DNA of 64,000 nt from Spirodela intermedia (lineage: Eukaryota > Streptophyta > Magnoliopsida > Alismatales > Araceae): positions 4,221,001 to 4,285,000 of the forward strand of contig LR746277.1 in NCBI GenBank assembly GCA_902729315.2. The letters are read 5' to 3'. Below are positions 36,576 to 49,336 of this stretch, piece by piece. Position numbers and translations under genes: made by a program. Numbering within the stretch: the stretch's first letter is position 1; each line of letters begins with the position of its first letter. The notes below the pieces were generated by a model, which did not search any database, was not told the origin of the DNA, and saw nothing but the letters and a program-made list of their open reading frames with translations.

Positions 36576-39500
36576 ATGAGTGTAAATGAAATCCCTAAGT
36601 TGCTATGGTTGTCGACGTCTATCTTGTTTAGCTCCGCGTCCTTGTTGATGATCCCGGTTTCTATGTTTCTCTCAGATCTTCGAGTACAATGGGAGCGCCG
36701 TTGTGGCGATGGTTGGGAAGAACTGCTTCGCCATAGCGAGCGATCGGCGGCTTGGTGTGAATCTCCAGACCGTCGCGACAGATTTTCAGAGGATCTTCAA
36801 GATACACGACAAGCTGTACATTGGTCTGTCCGGCCTCGCCACTGACGTTCAGACCCTGTGAGTGGATACATCCGATTAATCCCTTACTGTGCGAGGGAGT
36901 TTCCCTCATTCTCCCGTGACAACCTCGTTCATTTTTTCATATTACATAGGCACCAACGGCTTGTGTTCCGTCACAAGCTGTATCATTTGCGAGAGGAGAG
37001 GGATATGAAGCCTCAGACTTTTGCTAGCTTAGTGTCGGCTATGCTCTATGAGAAGAGGTGCGGGCTCTCACGAATTTTATATCCTACTTCATTCTTGTTG
37101 TTTACTTTTTTTTTTCGTGCGGAGGCCGTTACTTTGTGGTGTTTGATGCTCGACGTCTGAGTTCTTATTAAGCTAACCAGACCTGAGAAGAATGAAATTG
37201 ACCTCCAGAATGATATTTGGAAAGTCCGGCACATAGTCTTATGGAAATAATAAAGATGGAGAGCAATCTGTTCGAGTAAATATTCCCTTAGGAGGTCAGT
37301 CTTAGACACAGATCATGCCATAGTTCAACAACCCATAATAATCAGCAATGACATTTTTTATTCAAATAGTCAATTCATTAGAAACAAAATCAACATAGAA
37401 TGATTGCTTGTATGCTGAAACACGTTGAAATACTTCATCTCCAAGTAAACCAAATTATATGGTAAAATTTAAATACTGTTTCTCACATCCAAAAGAAATT
37501 TGAAAAGATATTCAATCAGAAAAGTCTGGACGACTCTGTAACTTATATTATGACCGTCTATTTGGAGACATGGTGAAATTGGAATGACTACTGTTGAAGA
37601 TCACATAAGATTAATTTCTATAGTTATACTAAAAAAGACACTGCAGAGCCCATAAAGTGTTATGATGATTCTGATATCCATATGATTAAAAACGATGTCA
37701 TCCACTCACATAACTCCCAAGTATTAATCGCTCAATGTAAGTACGTACGTTTTCATGGCCTTAGCACCTTAGTTAGCAAACTGAAAAAGGCATTTCCGGT
37801 AGAGAATGGTTTTTTTTTAAATGTTGGAGAAGATACGCAATCTCTGGCAAATAAATGACATCACATTAGCAAGCGGTACGTGATGATGACCGATAGGCTG
37901 ATCCCTTGGAACGCATAAAAAAGTCCCTTCGCTGTTTTCAGACCACATTGAAGCAAAAAAAATCAAAGAAACATGTGATACTGCATGATACTCTATATGA
38001 GATGATATATGATCACACAATGGTGTCCCGGATATTATGTTTTAAGGTTTTTCCACTCTTTACTTGATATCCTTTTTATTAGTCCTTGACAGAAGTATGC
38101 CTCAATCATCTGGCAACGGGATAGCTTTCCTAATAATGAGGAAAAAGATCTTGGAAGCGCACTTTAAATATCTTCATCTTTCATTATGGAGGGGAAGAAA
38201 GAGCCGCAAGCACACTTTTTCCTACATTAGTGCTAGCATCAATAAATCTATTCGAGTTGTGGATGTGCATTTTGAAAGGGGAGTCCAGGTGGAATAGCGA
38301 GGGGTGGCTTTAAGTTGGTGAATAATTTTTAAGAGGATGAAATACTCTTGTTTCTATGTTCCGAGTTTAAGGGTTTATGTTTCGTTGTGCTCTTGGGGGT
38401 TGGCTTATTACTAACGTATAATCAATATATGGTTGCCAAGGGTTTCTTTTTCTCATGGAAAATGAATAAAATGGAGAAATTTGTGCCATCATTTATGCCC
38501 TGTGATATGGCACTGATATTTTAAATGAAAGGGGAAAATACGCTGGGTAGATAATAGGGTCTGGGAGATGGGTGAGAAAGAAGGATAATCATTTTGATGA
38601 CCAAAAAGGGGAATGGAGTGGACTTTCTCGTGTCTTGGAGGTATATAAAAAGATAAGGGTTTGTGTCATGTGAAAGGATACAACGGATATGAGGAAGCAT
38701 TTAAGTTGCGTGCTGGAATTAGGATTAATACATAGGGTAGGGCGATATTCTTGATCGCCATAGTGACACCACAGCTTGCATTCTCGAGGAAAAAAATCTG
38801 AACCTGGTATCACGAATAAAACTCACGCCTTAATGAGGAATTAGGGCAAAGGAAGCAAGAACCCTGAAAGATTGTCGGATCAAAATGAAACCAGTTCAGC
38901 TTTTGTTTAGATTCCAATTTATGATATACTAATGAATAACGACATACGTTTTTGTTGTTTTTTTTAATTTTTTGGCGCAATATAACTCACGAATATAAAA
39001 CCAGTTAGTCTTTTCTTGTGTTGAATGATCCCACGAATGAGTCACTATTGGATTCATGCATGATTCACCTCTTTGTAGTATTTGGTGCATTTTTTTCAAA
39101 GGGACATGGATTAGAAGTGAACGTTTTGGGATTAGAGGAGTTAAGCAGAAACTCTTTTCTATGTCCATGTCAGGTCTTTGTGCTGATAGCAGTTCAGCTA
39201 TGCATGCACATATGCTAATGAGTGTTCAAATGTTGCCATCAGTAATGAGAGTATTTGGGCCCCCTTCTTTTTAGTGTGCATGGGATGTTGTACGTGGTGC
39301 TGTATCCGTTTTTATATTTTTGGCTACCATGAATTCTATATTTTTGTGATTTCACAACTGCCTCCAGGGCTTCATTACTTAGTTAGCTTTTGTGTGAGTA
39401 GCCATAGGTACATCACTCTCGTCATATTTGCAATAATGACGACATTCTAAGAAATCACCTCTTAATTTCCTTTGTTTATGCTATGGAAATCAGTTAAAAA

Positions 39501-41313
39501 TCGCTAAGGATAATGACCTTGATCTTGGGTTTTTTTTTTCTTCATTCCGTGATTTGAATCACCTAATCTCCTAATTTGCAAAAGGAAACGTTTTTCATTA
39601 ATACAAATATAATGATTTGCAATGAATGCAATAATTTTAATCCTTTAAACGTTCAAAAGTAATTTAAAATTTAGTTGCTTATGTTCACATCAAATCACTC
39701 AACTAATAAGGGCAAAAAATACGTATGATATTTATCATAGGCCGTAGAACTTGTGTATGGGTTCGGTTCAGACATCTATCGAATGTTAAAATTGTGTCCA
39801 TGTATTGCAATAAGTTTTATTTATTCTTGTAGCAAATAGCATGCCTTTTTTTTTCTCAAATATACGGATATCTCAAATGATAAGATATTTCCTCTCATTT
39901 TATTTATTCTTTTTTTTGTCCATAGATTTATATATCTTGGACATGAAATAGCATGAAGCCGATTGCTACTTACTTTATCTTATAGGTTTGGTCCATACTT
40001 CTGCATGCCCGTGATTGCTGGACTAGGAGATGATGATGTCCCGTTCATTTGCACAATGGATGCTATCGGCGCCAAGTAAGTTATTTGACGAACACCATGA
40101 TATGCGTACAAATGAATGCAGATGATACACTTGCTAATCAATATGTTTCACGCCCAAGTCAAGTTTATTTGACATTTCTTACTTCAACAATCTTAGCTCT
40201 TAAGCTCAGAGTTCTTCCTTTCCTTTGGTACATTCTAACCTCCACTGAGGGTGGTTAGATCTGCTGAATCCCTTGAAATCACTTTTTGTCAGTCATTCTT
40301 AGAACACCATATCCTTTTTATTTGGAAGCAGAAAGTTTTTGGATCAACAACCCCCCCCCCCCTTCCTACCGATTTCGCAGTTACTCACCTTAGTTTATAT
40401 TTCTAATAAAAAAAATTCTCCAAGGATACGGATACAACAAGGTAAAAGATATCTGGATTAACTCTGATTTGAAAGACGGAATGCATGCATGCCTCAGTTG
40501 GGTTCATGTTTATCTCCTCTTTAGAATTCTTTCTGTTTCATTTGGACCCACCAAGATCGATCATCCATTTAGTATCCCACGTCCCGGCCTGGAGATGGAA
40601 TCAAACGATACTTGCTGGACTCAAAAAAGCTAGCAAACGATCTTGTGTCGTGAGCAGCCAGCCTATCAATCTCTCCCTCAAATTGTCTTGAATGATCTTG
40701 TGAGATTAAATAAATAGGCGGCTCAATACACTTCATATAGCTAGCATCTTCTATGAACAGCAGAAATGATTCATTTTCACGTGTGTGTGTGTGTGTGTGT
40801 GTGCATATTCCTCTACTTGTGATGCTGCAGGGAGCTAGCGAAAGACTTCGTGGTGTCTGGCACTGCATCCGAGTCTCTCTACGGTGCCTGCGAGTCCATG
40901 TACAAGCCCGACATGGTCAGTGAATGGCTCATACATACCACAGTGTGACTTGATTTGATGCAAAAAATAAAAACTTGATCTTGGAAATGTGTTACAGGAG
41001 CCCGAAGAACTGTTCGAAACAATCTCCCAGGCGCTTCTCTCATCCGTCGACCGCGATTGCTTGAGCGGCTGGGGAGGATACGTTGTGCTCGTGTAAGTGC
41101 AACCAGAGAAAATGAGATTTATTTTTTTATATATATAAAAAATGTGCGAGGAAATTTCTCTTTATTTTATCATCTCTCGCTCTTACCTTTTTTCCTTGCC
41201 TTCGCTGGTAAATTTCTCCCATCTCTGAGCGAACCCTTGTGCTGTCTCTTTGGGCAAATCACAGGACTCCGACTGAAGTGCAGGAGAGAACCTTGAAGGG
41301 GAGGATGGACTGA
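36576..41313 (+). CDS. PBC1: 20S proteasome subunit beta type-3 (PBC1)
   Basis: Seven exons join in phase: 36576-36581, 36676-36857, 36950-37057, 39986-40075, 40831-40915, 40998-41092 and 41265-41313. They give 204 residues, the usual plant length. The first exon carries only Met-Ser. The sequence is unmistakable: [62 protein letters not shown] and the C-terminal TLKGRMD. Beta-3 is a structural, non-catalytic subunit of the inner ring of the 20S core. It lacks the N-terminal catalytic threonine of beta-1, -2 and -5, as expected. The protein acts in cytosol and nucleus in ubiquitin-dependent degradation. Intron 3 is 2.9 kb, far longer than the others. Confidence 0.97.
37058..39985 (+). other. 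PBC1 intron 3, long and AT-rich
   Basis: This 2.9 kb intron contains scattered open frames of 60-80 codons, for example 38064-38297 on the plus strand. None matches a known domain, and no LTR, terminal inverted repeat or RNA gene was seen. An old insertion is possible but not shown. Confidence 0.5.
40783..40802. repeat. (GT)n microsatellite in PBC1 intron 4
   Basis: About ten GT units lie just before the acceptor of exon 5 and form part of its upstream sequence. Confidence 0.85.
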
Positions 41314-41859
41314 TAAGATGGAGATAGCCGCCAGTGTTCGAATTGCCTCTTCGAGGAACCAACCCAGTTGGAGAACTCTCCCATCGTCGTTTCTTTGGAA
41401 CACCATATCCTCACTTAGTCTATGATTGAACCCAGGGGCAACAATGTCTACTGTTCTCAGATTGAATGCCCGAGGAGAGAGAGAGAGCCGACCCGGATAT
41501 CCCCGATAGGAACCAGACCAGCAGAAGAGGACGGAGCTGGTTTCAAAAGTTTCCAAAGCTAGCATTGAAGGGACGATGCTCGTCATGCCACTCTCTCAAA
41601 GTCAAGATGTCAGCCTGTGAAATGCCTACCTGCAACAGAGCTCTTCCAGTGTAGTAGCTTTGGGGATGAAGAAAGAAAGATAAAAGAGCGATGGCAGCTA
41701 GGTTAAAATAGATAGATTCCCACGAATCCAGTCCAGAAACAGAGCACCACCATCACAGTAGATCGAGTTAAATTGGCAGGATATAATTCCGTCCAGTAGG
41801 AGGGTTATCTATCAATCTATCCATCCATACATCCATCTATCTACTGAGAGCCTCACAAG

Positions 41860-41903
<44 letters not shown>

Positions 41904-41949
41904 AGTGAGTGAGGCACGACCCTCCTGTAGGGACTTCAAGAAGGAATCC
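41314..41949. other. Convergent 3' region of PBC1 and eL39
   Basis: The two genes converge here and both 3' UTRs must lie in these 636 bases. A GA tract at 41876-41900 lies near the eL39 end, and CCAT/CTAT repeats lie just before it. Open frames here match no protein. Confidence 0.55.
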
Positions 41950-42222
<273 letters not shown>

Positions 42223-42282
42223 CTTCGCTTGGGGCGCAGGTGGGACAGCCGCGAGAAGGAGAAAAAACGCAGAGAGCAGAGG

Positions 42283-42290
42283 AACCCTAA
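42283..42290 (-). promoter_or_regulatory. Telo-box upstream of eL39
   Basis: AACCCTAA lies about 60 bases upstream of the eL39 start. Telo-boxes are typical of plant ribosomal protein genes, where they act together with site II elements. Confidence 0.6.
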
Positions 42291-42457
42291 GATGGAGCAG
42301 GACACCTTGCCGATGGCTGAATCAGAAAAGGAGAAGGGAGGAATCTTCCTTCGCAGAACCGCGCGGGTAAAGGGAAAACCACTGGGGCCCACATCCAGAT
42401 TAACCTACGGTCCGGATGCTTTCTCCAGAATCGCAGTTCCGACGGTCATGCGGTTGA

Positions 42458-42477
42458 GGGGGGGGGGGGGGGGGGGG
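42458..42477 (+). repeat. Run of 20 G residues
   Basis: An uninterrupted G homopolymer of about 20 bases lies in the eL39 upstream region. It could fold as a G-quadruplex, and its exact length may be affected by sequencing error. Confidence 0.85.
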
Positions 42478-42497
42478 TCTCCATACGCCGCACCTTG

Positions 42498-42770
42498 TTG
42501 GGCCGCAGTTCCAGGTATTTAGATGAGCCTAATAAAAACTAGATTTGAGTCTTGGCCCAGCCCACAGGATTTGAGCCGCTAACGGTTCACCTCGGCCCAG
42601 TCTGGCAAATAATTAACCCGGGAAGCTCTAAGGCGCATCCTGGACCAGTAACATTTGACACGGCCTATACTGGATTATGGGCTTTTGAATGGTACCCATT
42701 ATTTGAATCCCAAAACCCATAAGAGCAGGTAACATTAGCCCGGGCTTCGAAACTCACCCACTCGGCCCAT
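42498..42770. promoter_or_regulatory. Cluster of site II (TGGGCC/GGCCCA) motifs
   Basis: TGGGCC or GGCCCA occurs near 42499, 42553, 42594 and 42764, within about 550 bases upstream of the eL39 start. TCP factors bind such site II motifs and drive ribosomal protein and other growth genes. Confidence 0.5.
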
Positions 42771-44300
42771 CGTCACTATATGCGGCGTGATCTGTATACG
42801 CCTACGACGTCCAGCAAGGAATATGCACCCCTACTTTCTCAATTTTTCACCCTTTTTTCTTCACGTCCATTAGAGAAAAAGAATCAATAAATCACCTCCG
42901 TTGGAACCTCCTTTTTGGGCCATTAGGCAATGTTTGATGTGTATATCATATACCCTCTACCATGGTCTAGCCCATGTCCACCAGTCCATATTCCTATCTT
43001 CCTAGATTGGTGATACTTTCTCAAACCCTCATCTCTCTCTCTCTCTAGAGGTAAGAGTTGAGGCATCTGAATGCTCCAACTCCCTTTTTTTTCACTATCA
43101 TTAAAAGCCGAACGATTCAACCATCTGCTCGTATAAAAATTTAATGAGCAAAATGTATGATGAGAAAAAACCATGAGGAATCACTAAAAAACACAACTGA
43201 CGAACCAGAGAGTCCCTAGATACCAAACGTCAGTAAAAAAAAATTCTCGCGATTTTTTGGCATGCTGCAGTACAATCAAAAATGTCCATCCCTACCTATT
43301 AGAATCACGCATAAATTTATAATAAAAGAGTCTAAAGATGGTAATTCCACCTTATCTTGAATGGTTGCACCCTTCGTCATCTATTTCATTCAATGACAGA
43401 TCGAAAATCCAAACGGGTCACTAAAACGATCTTTTTGGCATGCTGCAGTACAATCAAATGCTTCCGATTTTACTAAAAACCAAAAAAAAAAAGAAATGTT
43501 CATCCGTACCTATTAGAACCACGCATAAATTTATAATAAAAGAGTCTAAAGATAGTAAGACCACCGAATCTTGAATGGTTGCATCCTTCGTCATCTATTT
43601 CATTCAATGACGGATCGCAAATCCAAACGGGTCACTGAAAAAAATCTCTTTGGCATGCTTCAGTACAATCAAATGCTTCCTATTTTACTAAAAACCAAAA
43701 AGGGATCTCGTATAAATTTATAAATAAACGAGTCTAAATATAGTAAGACCAACTTATCTTGAATGGTTGCATCCTTCGTCATCAATTTCATTCAATGACA
43801 GATAGCAAATCCAGATGGATCATTAAACCATATGCTGCTTGGTTTTTGTATGAATTTATTGCCTCGATCTTCCATCGTTCCTTTCATCCCAGTATATATC
43901 TCGCACATTAAACTCGGTCAGCTCTATCAGTATTGCTCATTCATGATACCCTACGCACAAGAAGATCGAACAAAACACGAGGAACCATTTTGGATAGAAT
44001 TAAACAGAGGTAGTCCCCTGCATGTAGCAGTTTTCCACAACAGCAAGAGTGGACTAGGCACGCAATTCCACAGGCAAAGAATCACGTTTCTTCAAAAAAT
44101 CGATGGAAGCATTATGTCAGACTTGCACAAATTCAGGAAAAATAAATAATTATAACTTGCCGAGTATGGAGAAGATTATCACCATAGTCGTCTTACATGT
44201 CAGAGAAGATATGCACAAAGACTGGAAATTGAAGAAGGTCATACCAGAGGGTATTCAAGCATCCTTGATCTTTCTTATTGCCATTTATTGTTTCTGTTTT
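42771..44300. other. Gene-free region upstream of eL39 and downstream of CAF1
   Basis: It holds the diverged tandem repeat at 43253-43829 and, to the right, the probable CAF1 3' UTR. A plus-strand frame at 43832-44149 has no recognisable domain. Confidence 0.5.
43253..43829. repeat. Three-copy tandem repeat, unit about 180-215 bp
   Basis: The phrase TTTTTGGCATGCTGCAGTAC recurs with small changes at 43253, 43431 and 43646. Each time it is followed by a CATAAATTTATAA phrase, GAGTCTAAA, then CTTGAATGGTTGCA, TCGTCATC and TTTCATTCAATGAC. The copies differ by substitutions and indels, so unit length varies. No coding potential was seen. Confidence 0.85.
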
Positions 44301-45128
44301 TCAGCGTTTATTCTCATCGTACTCAAAATCGATGCCATAGACCACACCAGAATATCTCTCGGGTGAACCATTAAAGAACAGTTCCTTCAGCCTCCTGAAC
44401 ACTGACGAAGTGAGCAAGCTGTCTGACCCTGCCTGGTGGCAGACGCCAAACCTCTTAACGTCTAACGACTCAGCGAGCTTGTTCAAACCTCCATGGAGGC
44501 TGTTACAAAATTTCATGAGGTGCTTCACGTCATAAACAATGGGAAAGAACACGGAGAGCAGCTCGAAGAATCCAGCCCTGGTGTCCGGCAGGTTCTGGCC
44601 GGTAAGCAATTTGAGTAGGTACCCAAAATCATAGCCGCTATGGAAGGCGATCCACCGGACGGAATCATTGAGCACAACGCCGGATGACATGAGCAGTTCG
44701 CCGAAGCGCTGAGCGTCAACCCCCTTCTCGGCGTTCTTCTTGAAGTCAAAGCCACTTCCGCGGAGAAGATCAATGGAGGCACTCGCGTAGGCATCTTTCT
44801 CAGGATCGAACTCCCGAAAGTTGAACTGCCAGACGCACTGGCGGCCGGTGTCGCTCTTGGGGAGATTGCCGCACGCGTCAGAGAACGTGAGACCCAGCTG
44901 AATCAACTTGAGGGCGTCGACGTTAGCCTTGAGCGTCTGATAGTGGAAATCCGCTTTCGTCTTGAAGCTCCCGGCGGGATTCATGACGATCCCCGGAAAC
45001 TCGGTGTCCATGGCAACGTACGGGAAATCGTCGACGATGTCGCGGATCATGGCGAACTCATCCTCGAGGTTGTCACCCCACACATCCCTAATCTGCACTC
45101 CGTCGTCACCCTCGGCGACGGCCGACAT
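44301..45128 (-). CDS. CAF1: CCR4-associated factor 1 (CAF1) deadenylase
   Basis: A single intronless exon of 275 residues, the usual length for plant CAF1. It begins with [13 protein letters not shown] and has the complete DEDD nuclease set: Asp 41 and Glu 43 in AMDTEFPG, Asp 167 in [15 protein letters not shown], and His 231 with Asp 236 in [13 protein letters not shown]1 is the DEDD-type 3' exonuclease of the CCR4-NOT complex and shortens mRNA poly(A) tails in the cytoplasm, which starts decay. Plant CAF1 genes are often stress-responsive and intronless. All catalytic residues are present, so it should be active. Confidence 0.96.
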   Translation of the reverse strand: MSAVAEGDDGVQIRDVWGDNLEDEFAMIRDIVDDFPYVAMDTEFPGIVMNPAGSFKTKADFHYQTLKANVDALKLIQLGLTFSDACGNLPKSDTGRQCVWQFNFREFDPEKDAYASASIDLLRGSGFDFKKNAEKGVDAQRFGELLMSSGVVLNDSVRWIAFHSGYDFGYLLKLLTGQNLPDTRAGFFELLSVFFPIVYDVKHLMKFCNSLHGGLNKLAESLDVKRFGVCHQAGSDSLLTSSVFRRLKELFFNGSPERYSGVVYGIDFEYDENKR

Positions 45129-46824
45129 ACCTCTTCACTCTTCCCCCCGCCTCGTCGTCTTCCCCCCGCCAGACCATGCGGCACAGCAAGAAACCAGTCG
45201 ACAGACTCCGAGCCTTTTATCCTCAAAATCCCTTGGAAAGAGGAAGAAGAATCGGCACCATCAACCTGAAAGCAGTCGCTGAACTTCGAGTGATCTCCCT
45301 AGATTGTTCTAGAGAATGAAGAAGAAAATAAGAGCTCAAAACATGAGACGTTCCTCTACCAACAGGGATAGACTGAGAATCGCGGTGGCCGGCGAGGTGA
45401 TCTCCGCCAGCAGCCAGCAATGCCGCTCAAACTCCCGCCGTCGCCGTCGCCGTCGCCGTCTCTCGCTCAGGTCAGAGCGAAGGTGGCTGGGCGGGAAGAA
45501 TTGGCGTAGGGAAGGAGTGTACGATGAAAATACCAGAATTCTGACAGGCGGTTAAGCGTGGGGAGAGGAGAAGAGGGGGGGGGGGGAAAAGAACTCCATG
45601 TGGCGGCATATGATTGGTGAACGACAGTAGGCGTTCTGGTGGGCTTACTGGGCTGGCCCGATAATATGCCCGTTTTATGGGCCGGAAACAGAAGTCACCG
45701 AGCGCGACTCCCCAGGAGGTTACTCTTTGAAATTATATCCTTGTTCGGTATTTATTGATTAACGAACCATAATTTGTTAACCAAACGAAGCAACCATTGG
45801 AAACATGAAAAGAAAACCAGTTGCGGAATCCAAGATTGCGGAATCAATTTTCTTATGGCGAGCTGGGCTTGGAATCGCTGCCAGCATAGCGTCAGGTGTG
45901 TAATTATTTATCTAACCAAGATTTCCAGAATTAGTGATATCCCACCATGATGACGTCACATGAGCCCCCCCCCCCTCTCTCTCTCTCTCTCAAGGGTGGG
46001 GGCCATCGATCATGAGAGACGTGCCATCGGCGGAGACGGGGAGGAGTAAATGAGCGAGAGACTCGAAGCATTAAAAGCTCGCCACGGCCAAGAACAGCGC
46101 CGGCCAAAGGACGAAGGCGGGGTCAGAGCTCGGGGCTAGCTTTACAACGGTGTAACTACTTGCCATGGAAGCTCGGCAAATGTCGGGGACAGCCGTGGCC
46201 GAGTATCACCACCGAGGGATCGATCCCCCAGAGTGCCGAGAGAAGGGGAACTAGAAACTGTACAACGATGGTGGGTACAGAAGATCTTATCTTATGCGTG
46301 TCTCCTTAAGAGCGTCGGTCGGGGGGGCGGGGAGAAAGGAAGGCCTCGACTCTTGCGTCCACGTTCCCAAAAGCGTCGTTCCCTGCTCTATTCCTGCAAA
46401 TGCACAGAGATTGATGAGGGTTGGCGAGGCGGGCTTGAGAAGATGGGAGAATGTTTCAATTTGTTCATGGGTCTGCGGAAAGCTGAAGATTTCTCCCTAG
46501 AAAAGGAAAAGGAGGCAGCTCCCGATGAGTTCAGGCCATCTAGAATTCTCGTGAGAAACGACAGAATGGTCCTCGGATTGATGAAGTGAATTCGTATCAT
46601 TGCGCTCCAAATTCGAAAATTAATGAAGATCTACAGATGTATGGATCTAGTCCCCGTCCAAAGCTGACAGTTGGCGAGAACGGGATCTGGAGATGCTTCC
46701 AAGAGAGAGGTCGCTGGAGCAGTATGAATAAAATACAACGGAGAAATGACTAGAGAAAGACAGTGGCGCACCTAACTTCTTTTCTCCTCTCTGGGTCTCA
46801 ACGTCTCTAGGAGTTGGGCGTTTT
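45129..46824. other. Intergenic region between CAF1 and ARM-repeat gene
   Basis: The left side is the CAF1 promoter and leader. A CCGTCG triplet repeat lies at about 45437-45461, and poly-G and poly-C tracts lie at 45576-45587 and about 45966. The right side (roughly 46300-46824) is probably the 3' UTR of the ARM-repeat gene. Open frames such as 46233-46589 on the plus strand are not supported by homology. Confidence 0.55.
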
Positions 46825-48437
46825 TCAGAATGGGAGGCTCTTGGAAGTGGAGGTCGCGGTGAGCGTCTTAAAGTGATCGGACGGAGCGAAGTCCTGCGGC
46901 AGGTTGGCCCGGCGCACGATGCGTCTCATGTTGTTCTGCAGGCTCTGTTGAACCAGGCTCTTCACCGCCTTCCTCTCCTCGCTTATTCCCGCCTCATCGT
47001 CCCATTCCAGCCCTCCTTCCTCCTGCCTGGAACCGCACAAGGGCGCAGACACGGCGGGACCGCTGAAGCCTGCACCACCAGCTTCCGATCCCTCCATCAC
47101 CTGCTTGCCTTTGTTTACTCTCAAGCAGTCCAGTATCCGTGATGCCCGCTTCTGCGCAAGGGACGACCCGAACAATGTGAGCTCCAGAAGTGACGACACG
47201 ATCCCCGCCTCGATCATCGTCGCCCGATCATTGTACGCCTTGTGAGCCATCACCATGAGAACGTAAGCCGCCTTCTCCTGGCACCCCGGTGAATCAGACC
47301 AGCGCAGCACGTCGACCAGGATGGGGATTGCCTCCTGCGAGAGCCTAACCGCCCTCCGGCCCTCCACCGTGGAAACCACATTTGAGAGCACAGATAGCAA
47401 CCTATCTGACACCTCCATGTCTCCCACGGCAGCGACGATGTCGGGGACGAGCCCAGCATCGACAATATGAGGGACATTCTCGGCGGCTATGGAGAGATTG
47501 AGGAGGGCGCGAAGAGCGTCCTGCTTAGCCAGTGCATGGGACGCGGCGGGGTTCCGAAAGGTCTCAACGAGGAAGCGGATCGCACCGGAGGAGCCGATAA
47601 CAGGTTTATTGGCGTCGAGGGCGCTGAGACCTAGAAAGTTAGCAACGATCGCTTCCGATAAGCTCAGTGGAAGGCTTGTCGTCTGGATAAGCTTCACCAT
47701 GTTGTGGACAGCTCCCGCTTCGGCGATGGCGGCCTTGTTCCTACGAGGCGAACGATTGACACTAGATAAAACATAAGAGGAAGACTAGGATAAGAACTGG
47801 AGATTCCAAAATACAAGGAAGGAGACGCCAATGAAAGTGGACATTACTTGTCGTTGCCGACGCCGAGATTCAGAAGAGCGTAGAGTGAAGCCTCTTGGAT
47901 ATTGACATCAGCGGAATCGAGCATTCCTACGAGGGGAGGAATCGCCCCCAGCATTGCCAGCGTCTCCCGCGCCTCCGTATCTTCCTTGGCCAGCCTCCTC
48001 ACATCCTTCGCGGCCTCCATCTTTCGAAGATCCTGCTCATTCTCTACATCGTCGCGAGGCTGTAGCCTCTTCACGACACCCTGGAGCACCTCCAAGGCCT
48101 CCATCTTCCTCCGTGTCTCTGCCTCCAACTCCGATCCCGATTCCATGACATCCAGCTTTAGCAACACTGATAGCCGCTCGGACTTGGTGTGGCGCCTGGA
48201 CTCCTCCAACGGCGCGGGTCCCGGCTTCTCTCTCTCTTCCCTTCTCAGCGGCGGCGGTGGTGGACAGTTATCGCCGACGCTGGCTTCCCTCTCCTCCTGG
48301 GAGACACCGCACATCAGAGCCTCAATAAGCTTCCTCCGGAAGGAGGTGCCGGAGAACAGAGACCAGAGGCGGAGTCCACCGCCGGCGGCCCGCTCCATGA
48401 TGAACGATCCACCATCATTCCCCTTGCATGTGGCCAT
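46825..48437 (-). CDS. ARM-repeat protein (At4g31890/At2g25130 type)
   Basis: Two exons, 48437-47848 and 47740-46825, join as AA|G and give 501 residues. The N-terminus carries RLWSLFSGTSFRRKLIEALMCG, then a Pro/Arg-rich linker and a coiled-coil-like EAETRRKMEALEVLQGVVKR stretch. From about residue 150 armadillo repeats follow, seen in motifs such as LGAIPPLVGMLDS, QEASLYALLNLGVGNDKNKAAIAEAGA and QEAIPILVDVLR. The C-terminus is basic (MRRIVRRANLPQDF). There is no U-box, so this is not an E3 ligase of the PUB class but the related ARM-only family. ARM repeats form a protein-binding scaffold. The partner is unknown. Confidence 0.92.
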
Positions 48438-48551
48438 AGCTGCTGCAACTTCTCACATTGCCCGCAGCGGGAGCGCGAGAGAGATCAACAGGCCATGAGA
48501 CTTGCTTCAGAAGACATTGGAGAACTCCCTCGCCCGTTCAGACTCCAGGCT

Positions 48552-48564
48552 CATTTATAAATAG
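48552..48564 (-). promoter_or_regulatory. TATA box of the ARM-repeat gene
   Basis: On the minus strand the sequence reads CTATTTATAAATG, about 120 bases upstream of the start codon at 48437. Spacing and sequence fit a strong plant TATA box. Confidence 0.65.
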
Positions 48565-49255
48565 GCGCCATAACCGATGTGGAAGGACTCTCACTCCCTC
48601 TCTCTTCCCTCGTGGCGGTAAATACAGTAGTTGCTAAATAAATAATATATATGTATTATTAATTCTGCGAACAATAGGGATGAATTATACACGTGGACTC
48701 GACTTTCGAATCGTCGACTCGCTCCAGAGGCGCGCACGACTCTGACCGAGTCGGTCGTTTAAAGAAGCGAATAGAAAAAAGCGGGAGAGAACACCCGGGC
48801 CCACAGTCTGAGAAAGCGGAAAGAGTCGTAGCGAGTTGACCCGATCCCTCCCCCCCCCGGGTTAGACCACCCGCTCGAGTTCCCCTCGGCCAACTCGGGC
48901 TCGGGCTTAAATGACTACTAATCGGGTTTTTTGGTCCCTCTCTCGGGATCCGAAAACCCGCGTTTGCCGACACCGGCTCCGAGAAAGTCGTCCCCACGGG
49001 GCGAACGTTTTTCTCGAGTTTGACATCTGGAGGAACATCATTGGAGCGTTCCTGTTTATTGCTAACCTGAAAGGTCCAGTCAGGGTGACGTGGACCCGTA
49101 CTGAACCACGTTGATGTAGGCAATCAAGGCGCGCAGAATTTCTGGCCCAGTGTGGATCAGGAGGGGCTGGTCGTGGCCTATCCACGTCATCTCCAGGTCA
49201 GGCCCCTCCAGAAACCCTGTCCCCGCTGTCGGTCGTTCCGATGGGATCACATTAA

Positions 49256-49336
49256 TGGGCCTTGCCAGTGTGGGTTGCCTGTAGAGCAGGCCCAAAAAAA
49301 GATTTTCTGTATGGGCCCAATCTTTGAGATGGCCCA
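49256..49336. promoter_or_regulatory. Site II motif cluster (TGGGCC/GGCCCA)
   Basis: Four motifs occur within 81 bases: TGGGCC at 49256, GGCCCA at 49289, TGGGCCCA at 49312 and GGCCCA at 49331. Such clusters are typical of promoters of growth-linked genes. They could serve either flanking gene. Confidence 0.45.

Noticed and set aside
46190-46250. Possible tRNA-like stretch (GCCGTGGCCGAGT... with GATCGATCCC)
   Set aside because: No cloverleaf could be formed and the acceptor arms do not pair, so it is not a tRNA gene.
46873-48560. Long plus-strand frames opposite the ARM-repeat gene
   Set aside because: They are shadows of the minus-strand coding exons. The ARM repeats are on the minus strand and join at proper splice sites.
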